Source: Pseudomonas kairouanensis
GTDB lineage: Bacteria > Pseudomonadota > Gammaproteobacteria > Pseudomonadales > Pseudomonadaceae
DNA: 64,000 nucleotides
Direction: 5' to 3'
NCBI RefSeq assembly: GCF_004682055.1
Contig: NZ_QUZU01000033.1
Span: forward strand, 1-64,000
Below, in pieces: positions 53,701-62,277 of this stretch. Below the pieces are notes generated by a model. The model had not been told where the DNA came from. It worked only from the letters and a program-made list of their open reading frames with translations, and made no database searches. How positions within the stretch are numbered: position 1 is the stretch's first letter; each line of letters begins with the position of its first letter. A program made the position numbers and the translations under genes.

Positions 53701-55014
53701 ATGAAAACCCCGCTGTGGTTCCCGCAAAGTTTTTTCTCCCGCACCCTTTGGCTGGTGCTGATTGTCGTTCTGTTTTCCAAGGCACTCACGCTGGTTTATC
53801 TGCTGATGAACGAAGACGTGCTGGTGGATCGACAGTACAGCCACGGCGTCGCCCTGACGCTGCGTGCCTACTGGGCAGCCGACCCCGAGAACCGCGAAAA
53901 AATCGCCAAGGCTGCCACCTTGGTTCGCGTCGCTGGCGCGGGTGTACCGGAGGGCGAGCAGCACTGGCCCTACAGCGAAATTTACCAGCGCCAGATGCAG
54001 GCCGAACTCGGTGAGGACACCGAAGTGCGCCTGCGCATGCACGTATCGCCCGCGCTGTGGGTGCGTGCGCCAAGCCTGGGCGAGGACTGGCTGAAAGTAC
54101 CGCTGTATCCCCACCCGCTACGGGGGCAGAAGATCTGGAACGTGCTGGGCTGGTTCCTGGCGATTGGGTTGTTATCCACCGCCTCCGCGTGGATTTTCGT
54201 ACGTCAACTCAACCAACCGCTCAAGCGCCTGGTGTTTGCCGCTCGCCAGTTGGGACAGGGGCGCAGCGTGCGCCTGCCGGTCAGCGATACGCCCAGTGAG
54301 ATGACCGAGGTGTATGGCGCATTCAACCAGATGGCGGAGGACGTCGAGCAGGCGGGGCGCGAACGCGAGCTGATGCTGGCGGGGGTGTCCCATGACCTGC
54401 GTACGCCGTTGACGCGGTTGCGCTTGTCTCTGGAGTTGATGGGTAACCACAACGACCTGACGGATGACATGGTCCGCGATATCGAGGATATGGATGCGAT
54501 TCTCGACCAGTTCCTGGCGTTTATCCGCGATGGTCGCGATGAGGTGGTGGAGGAGGTCGACCTGACGGACCTGGTTCGCGAAGTGGTCGCCCCTTACAAC
54601 CAGAATGGCGAGCAGGTGCGCATGCGCCTGGAACCGATCCAGCCGTTTGCATTGCGCCGAGTGTCGATGAAGCGTCTGTTGAACAACCTGATCGGTAACG
54701 CCTTGCATCACGCAGGTTCCGATGTGGAAGTGGCTGCGTATGTCTCCGGCGACAGCGCAGCACCCTATGTGGTGTTGAGCGTGATGGACCGAGGGGCCGG
54801 TATCGATCCGGATGAACTGGAAGGTATCTTCAACCCGTTCACCCGTGGCGACCGTGCCCGGGGCGGCAAAGGCACTGGCCTGGGACTGGCGATTGTGCGG
54901 CGGATCGCTTCGATGCATGGCGGCAATGTCGAGTTGCGCAACCGTGAGGGCGGCGGCCTGGAAGCGCGTGTGCGTTTGCCGTTGGGTCTGATGTTGCCCA
55001 GAGACGCGGTCTAG
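53701..55014 (+). CDS. envZ: Sensor histidine kinase EnvZ
   Basis: This 437-aa inner-membrane kinase has TM1 (about 14-36), a periplasmic domain (about 37-145) and TM2 (about 147-168). HAMP follows (about 168-222), then HisKA with phospho-accepting His231 (GVSHDLRTPLTRL). The ATPase domain has N box LLNNLIGNALHHAG, G1 DRGAGIDPDE and G2 GGKGTGLGLAI. Partner of OmpR, expressed after a structured 117-bp spacer. Confidence 0.95.
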   Translation: MKTPLWFPQSFFSRTLWLVLIVVLFSKALTLVYLLMNEDVLVDRQYSHGVALTLRAYWAADPENREKIAKAATLVRVAGAGVPEGEQHWPYSEIYQRQMQAELGEDTEVRLRMHVSPALWVRAPSLGEDWLKVPLYPHPLRGQKIWNVLGWFLAIGLLSTASAWIFVRQLNQPLKRLVFAARQLGQGRSVRLPVSDTPSEMTEVYGAFNQMAEDVEQAGRERELMLAGVSHDLRTPLTRLRLSLELMGNHNDLTDDMVRDIEDMDAILDQFLAFIRDGRDEVVEEVDLTDLVREVVAPYNQNGEQVRMRLEPIQPFALRRVSMKRLLNNLIGNALHHAGSDVEVAAYVSGDSAAPYVVLSVMDRGAGIDPDELEGIFNPFTRGDRARGGKGTGLGLAIVRRIASMHGGNVELRNREGGGLEARVRLPLGLMLPRDAV

Positions 55015-55029
55015 GCAACAACACCGATC

Positions 55030-55124
55030 AAATGTGGGAGCGGGCTTGCTCGCGAATACGGAGTGTCAGTCAACGGACTCATCGACTGACCCACCGCATT
55101 CGCGAGCAAGCCCGCTCCCACATT
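55030..55124. repeat. REPIN (GCGGGC type)
   Basis: AATGTGGGAGCGGGCTTGCT and its inverted copy lie between convergent envZ and rimK. Confidence 0.9.
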
Positions 55125-55153
55125 GGTTTCTCAGGGTGTCACAGACTGATTTA

Positions 55154-56059
55154 TCAGCCCTTGCCCTTGGTCCGGGTCATATTCGGCCCACCATTCTTTT
55201 CCAGATGCTGAATGATGATCCCCGCCACATCCTTGCCGGTGGTGGTCTCGATCCCCTCCAGGCCCGGTGACGAATTCACCTCCATCACCAGCGGCCCGTG
55301 GTTGGAGCGCAAGATATCCACGCCCGCCACGCTCAACCCCATCACCTTGGCAGCGCGCAGTGCGGTCATGCGCTCTTCCGGAGTGATCTTGATCAGGCTG
55401 GCGCTACCACCGCGGTGCAGGTTGGAGCGGAACTCACCCGGTTTGGCCTGGCGCTTCATCGCGGCAATCACCTTGTCGCCCACCACGAAGCAGCGAATAT
55501 CTGCGCCGCCGGCTTCCTTGATGTATTCCTGCACCATGATGTTCTGCTTGAGGCCCATGAACGCCTCGATCACCGATTCTGCGGCGGTGGCGGTTTCACA
55601 CAAAACCACACCGATGCCCTGGGTGCCTTCCAGCACCTTGATCACCAAAGGCGCGCCGTTGACCATCTCGATCAGGTCGGGGATATCATCCGGAGAGTGG
55701 GCGAAACCCGTGACCGGCAGGCCAATGCCCCGGCGCGACAGCAGTTGCAGGGAGCGCAACTTGTCTCGCGAGCGGGCGATGGCCACGGATTCATTCAGGG
55801 GGAACACCCCCATCATTTCAAACTGGCGCAGCACCGCGCAGCCATAGAACGTCACCGAAGCACCGATACGCGGGATCACCGCATCGAAGCCTTCCAGCGG
55901 CTTGCCCCGGTAGTGGATCTGCGGCTTGTGGCTGGCAATGTTCATATAGGCACGCAACGTGTCGATCACCACCATTTCGTGGCCACGTTCGGTGCCGGCC
56001 TCGACCAGGCGGCGGGTGGAATACAGACGCGGGTTTCGCGACAGCACAGCAATCTTCAT
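55154..56059 (-). CDS. rimK: RimK ribosomal protein S6 glutamate ligase
   Basis: This 301-aa ATP-grasp ligase (KIAVLSRNPRLYSTRRLVEAG; VIKVLEGTQGIGVVLCE; DILRSNHGPLVMEVNSSPGLEGIE) adds glutamates to the C-terminus of ribosomal protein S6. It is the last gene of rimA-rimB-rimK and overlaps rimB by 4 bp. In P. fluorescens this operon tunes ribosome function under c-di-GMP control and affects adaptation to the rhizosphere. Confidence 0.95.
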   Translation of the reverse strand: MKIAVLSRNPRLYSTRRLVEAGTERGHEMVVIDTLRAYMNIASHKPQIHYRGKPLEGFDAVIPRIGASVTFYGCAVLRQFEMMGVFPLNESVAIARSRDKLRSLQLLSRRGIGLPVTGFAHSPDDIPDLIEMVNGAPLVIKVLEGTQGIGVVLCETATAAESVIEAFMGLKQNIMVQEYIKEAGGADIRCFVVGDKVIAAMKRQAKPGEFRSNLHRGGSASLIKITPEERMTALRAAKVMGLSVAGVDILRSNHGPLVMEVNSSPGLEGIETTTGKDVAGIIIQHLEKNGGPNMTRTKGKG

Positions 56060-56538
56060 GCAGCACCTGGGGCAGAAATAGTAGAGACCGGGAACACCGG
56101 CTTGTCTTGAACGTACTTGACGCCGGGATTGACCACCAATTGGCCGTCAATCAGCGCCTTGGAACCGAGCAACAGGCGGTAACGCATGGCTTTGCGGCAG
56201 GCCAGGGTGAACTCCACCCGCCAGACCCGATCACCCAGCGCCAACGTGGTGCTGATCACATAGCGCACCTGCGCATGGCCGTTGGAGCTCTTGATGGTTT
56301 TCATCGTCACCAGGGGCGCTTCGCAGCGGCGGTGACGCAGTTGCACCACGCTGCCCAGATGCGCGGTGAAACGCACCCACTTCTCACCGTCGCGCTCAAA
56401 CGGCTCGATATCGGTGGCGTGCAGGCTGGAGGTGCTGGCCCCGGTGTCGATCTTCGCGCGCAGGCCCGCCACTCCCAAGTCGGGAAGTGCCACCCACTCA
56501 CGCAGACCCACAACGGTCAAATGGTCAAATGTCTTCAA
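56056..56538 (-). CDS. rimB: RimB, retropepsin-like zinc protease-family regulator of RimK
   Basis: This 160-aa protein of the ATP-dependent zinc protease (RimB) family has the aspartic-protease-like motif LRAKIDTGASTSSLHA near residues 27-42. A second VKLGSKALIDGQLVV-like region appears as LLLGSKALIDGQLVVNPG. It is the middle gene of rimABK. RimB modulates RimK activity, possibly by trimming glutamylated S6. Confidence 0.92.
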   Translation of the reverse strand: MKTFDHLTVVGLREWVALPDLGVAGLRAKIDTGASTSSLHATDIEPFERDGEKWVRFTAHLGSVVQLRHRRCEAPLVTMKTIKSSNGHAQVRYVISTTLALGDRVWRVEFTLACRKAMRYRLLLGSKALIDGQLVVNPGVKYVQDKPVFPVSTISAPGAA

Positions 56539-56551
56539 TATAGGTAACCGG

Positions 56552-57331
56552 TCAATTCGCCCAGGCTTGGGGGGAAACCTCGGCCAGGGCTTTGAATGCA
56601 GGTTTGGCGAACCAGTAACCCTGCATCAGATATATTCCGCAGTCGGACAGAAAATCACGCTCGCCGGCACTCTCTATGCCTTCGGCGATGACAGTAACCT
56701 CCAACTGCTCACAGATTGTGACAATCCCCCGGACGATCACCTGACGAACACGGTCCTGATCGACATCGCGAATCAGCGCCATGTCGAGTTTGATCAAATC
56801 AGGTTGGAAATCGGCCAGCAGGTTCAGCCCCGAATAGCCCGCGCCGAAATCGTCGATGGCGGTCTTGAAGCCGAATTCGCGGTATTCACGCAGAATATTC
56901 GTCAAATGGCGATAGTTATCTACATGCTCGCTTTCCAATGTCTCGAAAATCAGCTGATTGAGCGGGAAATTATGTGCCCGCGCGGCCTCCAGGGTGCTGC
57001 GGATACACAATTCCGGGCGGTAGACGGCGTTGGGCATGAAGTTGATGGAGAGGTGGGTCTGCATCCCCAATGCAGCGGCCCCGGCGATAGCCTGGGTACG
57101 GCAACGCTGGTCGAAGCGGTAGCGGTTGCTCTCGTTGACCTGCTCCAGCACCGAGAACGCGCCCTCACCCTTGATACCGCGTACCAAGGCTTCGTGGGCG
57201 AAAATAGAGTGGTCACGAAGGTCTACGATAGGTTGGTATGCGAAGGAAAAGTCGAACCCCAAGGGCTTGCTTTCCTGGCAACCCACGCAGCGAGAAGTGG
57301 GCGAGGTGATGGAAGTGGGGAAATCAGTCAC
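56552..57331 (-). CDS. rimA: RimA, EAL-domain c-di-GMP phosphodiesterase
   Basis: This 259-aa stand-alone EAL protein has FAYQPIVDLRDHSIFAHEALVRG (EAL motif as EAL), NFMPNAV, ETLESEHVD, and DDFGAGYSGLNLLADFQPDLIKLD, which retain the metal- and catalysis-linked residues. It breaks down c-di-GMP and stimulates RimK in the described P. fluorescens system. It is the first gene of the operon, 13 bp before rimB. A short N-terminal CVGCQESKPLG segment (two Cys) precedes the domain. Confidence 0.93.
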   Translation of the reverse strand: MTDFPTSITSPTSRCVGCQESKPLGFDFSFAYQPIVDLRDHSIFAHEALVRGIKGEGAFSVLEQVNESNRYRFDQRCRTQAIAGAAALGMQTHLSINFMPNAVYRPELCIRSTLEAARAHNFPLNQLIFETLESEHVDNYRHLTNILREYREFGFKTAIDDFGAGYSGLNLLADFQPDLIKLDMALIRDVDQDRVRQVIVRGIVTICEQLEVTVIAEGIESAGERDFLSDCGIYLMQGYWFAKPAFKALAEVSPQAWAN

Positions 57332-57447
57332 GGCGTATACCTCGCGAAACAGGTTGCTACCTGGCGTATCTTAGGTGAGCCCAAGGGTTTATGCGTCGAA
57401 GGGTTTCAACAGTACAGTTGCGACATTTTTCAGAGCGAGGAATTCAA

Positions 57448-57855
57448 GTGGCTCAAAAGCAGGAAGAGGAAGAAAAGGTCCGGTTGGACAAGTGGCTGTG
57501 GGCGGCGCGTTTTTACAAGACCCGTGCCTTGGCCAAGGCGGCCATCGAGAGCGGCAAGGTGCATCATCGTGGGGAACGCTGCAAGCCGGGCAAAGAGCCG
57601 CGCGTCGGCGACGAATTCCAGATACGCACCGGCTTTGATGAAAAGACCGTGGTCGTGCAGGCCCTGTCTATCGTGCGCCGTGGCGCGCCCGAAGCACAGG
57701 CGTTGTATGCCGAGACCGAAGCCAGTATCGCCAAGCGCGAAAATGCAGCCGCGATGCGCAAGGCCGGCGCCATGGGTTTGAGCACCGACGGCAAACCAAG
57801 CAAGAAGCAGCGCCGCGATTTGTTCAAGTTTCGCGGCAGTGGCAATGACGATTAA
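57448..57855 (+). CDS. hslR: Ribosome-associated heat shock protein Hsp15 (S4 domain)
   Basis: This 135-aa protein has an S4 RNA-binding domain at residues about 10-70 (VRLDKWLWAARFYKTRALAKAAIESGKVHHRG). A basic C-terminal tail (KPSKKQRRDLFKF) follows. Hsp15 rescues 50S subunits carrying stalled nascent chains. A GTG at 57448 with GAGG 7 nt upstream is chosen; the frame open further upstream lacks a site. hslO lies 1 kb downstream, as in enterics, with one gene inserted between. Confidence 0.92.
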   Translation: MAQKQEEEEKVRLDKWLWAARFYKTRALAKAAIESGKVHHRGERCKPGKEPRVGDEFQIRTGFDEKTVVVQALSIVRRGAPEAQALYAETEASIAKRENAAAMRKAGAMGLSTDGKPSKKQRRDLFKFRGSGNDD

Positions 57856-57886
57856 TCGCGCGGATTTCCCTTCAACAGGGAATCAA

Positions 57887-57919
57887 AATGTGGGAGCGAG
57901 CAAGCCCGCTCCCACATTA
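57887..57919. repeat. Collapsed REP palindrome
   Basis: TGTGGGAGCG and CGCTCCCACA are separated only by AGCAAGCC. It looks like a REPIN whose inner part has been deleted. It sits between convergent hslR and the PAP2 gene and could act as a terminator stem. Confidence 0.8.
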
Positions 57920-57930
57920 GCCCTGCGTCG

Positions 57931-58734
57931 TCAATCAGCTGTGCGCATGACGCTTAAACGCCCGATGACAGGCAACGTGCTCAGTAACTTGAACACCGGC
58001 GCCGTCACCCGCAACAACCCCTGCGACACCTTCGCCGCAAACGGCGTGTAATACCCCCACCCCAGCGCCAACAACGCCAGCAGCACGCCGCCGATGTAAT
58101 CGTCTTGTCCCCAATGCGCGCCCGCCACCAAGCGCGGCATCATGAACAGCAGCGCCAGGCCCCAGATCACCAGCACCTGGCCGATGCGTTTGGCGAACAC
58201 GGTCATGAACATGCCCCAGATCAACAACACCGAAGCATGATCGCCGGGGAAGCTCTGGCTTGAGCGATCCTTCAATTCCCAGGTCTTTTCCAGGCCCGGA
58301 AAATAGTCACTCATCTGAATCGCACCGCTGATCACCATCGACGGGCTACTGTGTTGCCAGCCCATCTGTGCTGCGAGCTTGGAAAACAGCATGCGGATGA
58401 ACAGCAGCAGCAACAAAATGCCGACAAAACCTAACAGCGCCTGACGCACTTGAACGGCCTTGAACACCCAATCGCCGCGAATCAGCAGCGTCAGCAGGAT
58501 GACGCCGACCACCGCATCAAATGGTCGCAAACTGGCTACGGCCCATATGTGCAGCCACGTTGCGTTGCTCCCCAGCGGGCCATTGAGCAGGCGGAACAGC
58601 CATTCGTCGAAAACCACACACAGCATCTGGCCCGTGGGCCACAGCCAAAAACACAGCAACGCGATAGCGAGTAGATTGCAAAAGGCCCATCGCCCGAGGT
58701 TCCACTTGGCTTGGAACAAACCCGGATTGTTCAT
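57931..58734 (-). CDS. PAP2-family membrane phosphatase
   Basis: This 267-aa inner-membrane protein has about six transmembrane helices and the PAP2 motifs KDRSSQSFPGDHAS (motif 2, catalytic His) and RLVAGAHWGQDDYIGG (motif 3). Family members remove phosphate from phosphatidic acid, undecaprenyl diphosphate or lipid A. The substrate is unknown. It is divergent from hslO. Confidence 0.87.
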   Translation of the reverse strand: MNNPGLFQAKWNLGRWAFCNLLAIALLCFWLWPTGQMLCVVFDEWLFRLLNGPLGSNATWLHIWAVASLRPFDAVVGVILLTLLIRGDWVFKAVQVRQALLGFVGILLLLLFIRMLFSKLAAQMGWQHSSPSMVISGAIQMSDYFPGLEKTWELKDRSSQSFPGDHASVLLIWGMFMTVFAKRIGQVLVIWGLALLFMMPRLVAGAHWGQDDYIGGVLLALLALGWGYYTPFAAKVSQGLLRVTAPVFKLLSTLPVIGRLSVMRTAD

Positions 58735-58838
58735 AAACTGTCCCCCAGTGCTTAAGAAAACCGCACCAAATCGGTGCTAAAGCGTTTAATTTTATAAACC
58801 TTGTAATCAATTTGTCATCAATTCAGATACCTAGACCT

Positions 58839-59741
58839 ATGACTGATTTACCGGATACCGACTTCACCCAACGCTTCATCTTCGACGAGACCGACGCCCG
58901 CGGCGAACTGGTCTCGCTGGAGCGCAGCTACGCCGAAGTCCTCGCCAAGCACCCCTATCCGGAGCCGGTCGCACAACTGCTCGGTGAGCTGATGGCGGCC
59001 GCAGCGCTGCTGGTCGGCACCATGAAGTTCGACGGTTTGCTGATTCTGCAGGCGCGCTCCGAAGGCCCGATTCCACTGCTGATGATCGAGTGCTCCAGCG
59101 AACGCGACATCCGTGGCCTGGCCCGTTATGAAGCCGACCAGATCGCGCCGGACGCCACCCTGTCCGACCTGATGCCCAATGGCGTGCTGGCATTGACCGT
59201 CGACCCGACCGAAGGCCAGCGCTACCAGGGCATCGTTGATCTGGACGGTGAAACCCTGTCGGACTGCTTCACCAACTATTTCGTGATGTCCCAGCAAGTC
59301 GGCACCAAGTTCTGGCTGAACGCCGACGGCCATCGCGCCCGTGGCCTGCTGCTGCAACAGCTGCCGGCTGATCGCATCAAGGACGACGACGACCGTGCTG
59401 AAAGCTGGCGTAGTCTTACCGCCCTCGCCGGTACGCTCACAGCTGAAGAGTTGCTGGGCCTGGGCAACGAAACCATCCTGCATCGCCTCTATCACGAAGA
59501 GGCTGTGCGACTGTTTGACGCACAGGCCCTGCGCTTTCATTGCAGCTGTTCCCGCGAGCGCTCGGGCAATGCTCTGGTCAGCCTGGGCCTGGAAGACGCG
59601 CAGAACCTGGTGGTTGAGCATGGTGGCAACATTGAGATCGACTGCCAGTTCTGCAACCAGCGCTACCTGTTCGATGCGGCCGATGTAGTGCAATTGTTCG
59701 CAGGGGCAGGTATCGACACCCCTTCCGATACCCGCCACTAA
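58839..59741 (+). CDS. hslO: Redox-regulated chaperone Hsp33
   Basis: This 300-aa chaperone has the redox switch in the C-terminal part: CSCSRERSGNAL and IDCQFCNQRY, giving the four zinc-binding cysteines CxC...CxxC. It is activated by oxidation plus unfolding stress. ATG at 58839 (MTDLPDTDFTQRF) is chosen over a TTG 27 bp upstream. pckA follows after a 179-bp gap. Confidence 0.94.
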   Translation: MTDLPDTDFTQRFIFDETDARGELVSLERSYAEVLAKHPYPEPVAQLLGELMAAAALLVGTMKFDGLLILQARSEGPIPLLMIECSSERDIRGLARYEADQIAPDATLSDLMPNGVLALTVDPTEGQRYQGIVDLDGETLSDCFTNYFVMSQQVGTKFWLNADGHRARGLLLQQLPADRIKDDDDRAESWRSLTALAGTLTAEELLGLGNETILHRLYHEEAVRLFDAQALRFHCSCSRERSGNALVSLGLEDAQNLVVEHGGNIEIDCQFCNQRYLFDAADVVQLFAGAGIDTPSDTRH

Positions 59742-59853
59742 AACGTTTAAGCACAGGTAAATCACCTGACAAACCCCGGATTAGCGCAGTTCTGACGGGA
59801 GGGCCCTACTCTTTTTGGGCTTTTCTGGCATAATCCGGCCCACTTTTTTCGCG

Positions 59854-59878
59854 GTAGTAGTGCGCAACTTTCTACTAC
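59854..59878. promoter_or_regulatory. GTAGTAG/CTACTAC inverted repeat upstream of pckA
   Basis: GTAGTAG and CTACTAC are separated by 11 bp, 43 bp before the pckA start, and could be an operator or a 5' leader stem. AAACGTTT occurs just after it (59880-59887) and again at 59741-59748. Confidence 0.4.
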
Positions 59879-59920
59879 AAAACGTTTGGAGCACTCGGCC
59901 ATAGGCCGACGGGGAACCTC

Positions 59921-61462
59921 ATGACGCAAGCCAATAACGCCGTATACACCGATCTGAGTGTTGACGATCTGGTCAAAGAAGCCCTGCAGCGCGGTGAAGG
60001 CGTGCTTGCCGATACTGGCGCGCTGGTCGTAGAAACCGGTCACCGTACCGGTCGTTCGCCGGTCGACCGTTTCATCGTTGAAGAGCCTACTACCCAGGAT
60101 GCTATCGCCTGGGGCCCGATCAACCGCAAGTTCCCGGCCGACAAGTTCGATGCCCTGTGGGCTCGCGTCGAGGCCTTCAACAACGCGCAAGAGCATTTCG
60201 TTTCCCACGTTCACGTAGGTGCAGCCGAAGACCACTACCTGGCCGTGAAAATGACCACCCAGACTGCCTGGCAGAACCTGTTCGGTCGTTGCCTGTTCAT
60301 CAACCCGGCCCAGTACAACCCGGCCGGTCGTGAAGAGTGGCAAGTGCTGAACGTTGCCAACTTCGAGTGCGTGCCAGAGCGTGACGGCACCAACTCCGAC
60401 GGTTGCGTGATCCTCAACTTTGCACAGAAAAAAGTGCTGATCGCCGGCATGCGTTACGCCGGTGAAATGAAGAAAGCCATGTTCTCGGTGCAGAACTTCC
60501 TGCTGCCGGCTTCCGATGTACTGCCGATGCACTGCGCCGCCAACATTGGCGAAGCAGGCGACGTGACGCTGTTCTTCGGCCTGTCGGGCACTGGTAAAAC
60601 CACCCTGTCCGCTGATGAAAGCCGTTACCTGATCGGCGACGACGAACACGGCTGGGGTGAAGGCGTGGTGTTCAACATCGAAGGCGGTTGCTATGCCAAG
60701 TGCATCGACCTGTCCGAGAAGAACGAGCCGGTTATCTGGAAGGCCATCAAGCACGGCGCCGTGCTGGAAAACGTCGTGATCAACGACGCCAAGCACGCCG
60801 ACTACACCGACGTCAGCCTGACCCAGAACAGCCGCGCCGCTTACCCGTTGGAGCACGTTGCCAAGCGCTCCGAGCAGAACCTGGGCGGTGAGCCAAACGC
60901 GGTGATCTTCCTGACTTGCGACCTGACCGGCGTACTGCCGCCCGTGTCGATCCTCAGCGAAGAACAAGCGGCCTACCACTTCCTGTCCGGCTACACCGCA
61001 CTGGTGGGGTCGACCGAAATGGGTTCTGGCGGCGGCATCAAGTCGACCTTCTCCACTTGCTTCGGCGCACCGTTCTTCCCGCGCCCGGCTGGCGAATACG
61101 CTGAGCTGCTGATCAAGCGCATCCGCGGCTTCGGCTCCAAGGTCTACCTGGTCAACACCGGCTGGACCGGCGGCGGCTACGGCGTGGGCAACCGCTTCAA
61201 CATCCCGACCACTCGCGGCGTGATCGCAGCGATCCAGAGCGGCGCGTTGATCGGTGCGCAAACCGAACACCTCGACACCATCAACCTCGACGTGCCACTG
61301 GCCGTACCGGGCGTTGAGACCGGCCTGTTGAACCCACGCAACACCTGGGCTGACAAGGCTGCCTACGATGAAGCGGCGAAGGCACTGGCGGGTCTGTTCA
61401 TCGAGAACTTCAAGAAGTTTGAAGTAAGCGATGCGATCAAGGCTGCGGGTCCTAAGTTGTAA
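59921..61462 (+). CDS. pckA: Phosphoenolpyruvate carboxykinase (ATP)
   Basis: This 513-aa enzyme converts oxaloacetate and ATP to phosphoenolpyruvate, the entry step of gluconeogenesis. It has P-loop FFGLSGTGKTTLS (about 218-230), metal-binding DDEHGWGE (about 240) and RTGRSPVDRF near the N-terminus. It is the normal length for ATP-type PEPCK, and an intrinsic terminator follows. Confidence 0.96.
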   Translation: MTQANNAVYTDLSVDDLVKEALQRGEGVLADTGALVVETGHRTGRSPVDRFIVEEPTTQDAIAWGPINRKFPADKFDALWARVEAFNNAQEHFVSHVHVGAAEDHYLAVKMTTQTAWQNLFGRCLFINPAQYNPAGREEWQVLNVANFECVPERDGTNSDGCVILNFAQKKVLIAGMRYAGEMKKAMFSVQNFLLPASDVLPMHCAANIGEAGDVTLFFGLSGTGKTTLSADESRYLIGDDEHGWGEGVVFNIEGGCYAKCIDLSEKNEPVIWKAIKHGAVLENVVINDAKHADYTDVSLTQNSRAAYPLEHVAKRSEQNLGGEPNAVIFLTCDLTGVLPPVSILSEEQAAYHFLSGYTALVGSTEMGSGGGIKSTFSTCFGAPFFPRPAGEYAELLIKRIRGFGSKVYLVNTGWTGGGYGVGNRFNIPTTRGVIAAIQSGALIGAQTEHLDTINLDVPLAVPGVETGLLNPRNTWADKAAYDEAAKALAGLFIENFKKFEVSDAIKAAGPKL

Positions 61463-61477
61463 GATTCGTTGGTTGTG

Positions 61478-61508
61478 AAAAAGCCGCCTCTTGTGAGGCG
61501 GCTTTTTT
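61478..61508 (+). terminator. Intrinsic terminator after pckA
   Basis: AAGCCGCCTC and GAGGCGGCTT form a perfect 10-bp stem with loop TTGT, flanked by A and T runs. It could work in both directions. Confidence 0.95.
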
Positions 61509-61538
61509 ATGCGCGAGAGGTAAGGGTTACACATGTCC

Positions 61539-61626
61539 AATGTGGGCTTGCTCGCGAAGGCGGTGTGTCAGTCAACTCATTCATCGACTGATATACCGCC
61601 TTCGCGAGCAAGCCCGCTCCCATATT
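61539..61626. repeat. REPIN with a 6-bp deletion in the left arm
   Basis: The left arm reads AATGTGGGCTTGCTCGCGAA, missing AGCGGG. The right arm CGCGAGCAAGCCCGCTCCCA is intact. It separates pckA from the DUF1493-like operon. Confidence 0.85.
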
Positions 61627-61647
61627 GGATCTGCGTTGTGCTTTGGA

Positions 61648-62277
61648 CTAGCTGAGATTTTCCAGGGTTTGCGTGTCCCAGCTATGGGTCTTGATCGCCA
61701 GGTAAAGCATGCCAATGGTCAGCGGGACTTTTTCGCCACGGCCCTTGGCGCGATGTTTGAGGAATACATCGAAAACCGGTGGGTTGAAGTAACGGTAGGC
61801 ATCGTAGTCGCCCAAGTCGAACTCAAACGTTTGTTCCACGGCTTCCATAAACTGCTTGGCTTCGGCACCGTCACAGCCAAGGTCGAAATTGATCGCGGTT
61901 TTAAGGCGGATGCTCTTGTGTTTCGGCAGGCCGATTTCTTCGTGGATCAGTTGCAGCAGTTGCTGCATCTCGGGGTCGTCGGGGAGGTCAGGGGCCAGGT
62001 TCATGGTGGGGGTACGCAAGAGTAAGTGAGGGGGGCGTTTGCGTTGCAGACGGTATTTGTTTCGGGTGATGAAGAGTGCCAAGCCTATCAAGAATACGAA
62101 GACAGGTAGGAAGGGCATTCTGAGAATCACCGCTACATAGGGTAGTAGGACGGTCAACGTGATGCCGGTAGCAAGAAATGTGAGAGCAAGGCGCTTTCTG
62201 AGGGAAGGGTCTTTAATTTGGTAATGCAGCAGCAGGTAAAAGCCGAGAAAAGTGGCTGTTTGCAGGTAGATATTCAT
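61648..62277 (-). CDS. Membrane-anchored DUF1493/acyl-carrier-like protein A
   Basis: This 209-aa protein has three predicted transmembrane segments (about 4-18, 29-47 and 53-72). A cytosolic domain (about 95-205) resembling DUF1493 acyl-carrier-like proteins follows: LIHEEIGLPKHKSIRLKTAINFDLGCDGAEAKQFMEAVEQTF, then DYDAYRYFNPP. The ACP motif Asp-Ser is Asp136-Gly137 here, so a phosphopantetheine arm cannot attach at this site. It is the last gene of a three-gene operon and overlaps its paralog by 4 bp. Function unknown. Confidence 0.75.
   Translation of the reverse strand: MNIYLQTATFLGFYLLLHYQIKDPSLRKRLALTFLATGITLTVLLPYVAVILRMPFLPVFVFLIGLALFITRNKYRLQRKRPPHLLLRTPTMNLAPDLPDDPEMQQLLQLIHEEIGLPKHKSIRLKTAINFDLGCDGAEAKQFMEAVEQTFEFDLGDYDAYRYFNPPVFDVFLKHRAKGRGEKVPLTIGMLYLAIKTHSWDTQTLENLS

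Noticed and set aside
52774..54114. 446-codon open frame on the - strand
   Set aside because: It is antisense to ompR and envZ, both certain genes.
59741..59887. Two AAACGTTT sites as Cra/FruR operators at pckA
   Set aside because: Only the central 8 bp fit and flanks are poor; in pseudomonads Cra is mainly known for the fructose operon. Left as an observation only.
59762..61540. 592-codon open frame on the - strand
   Set aside because: It is the antisense shadow of pckA.
10854..61626. Regularly spaced palindromic repeats as a possible CRISPR array
   Set aside because: The repeats are dispersed one per intergenic gap across 50 kb, with inverted arms; they are REP/REPIN elements, and no cas genes are present.
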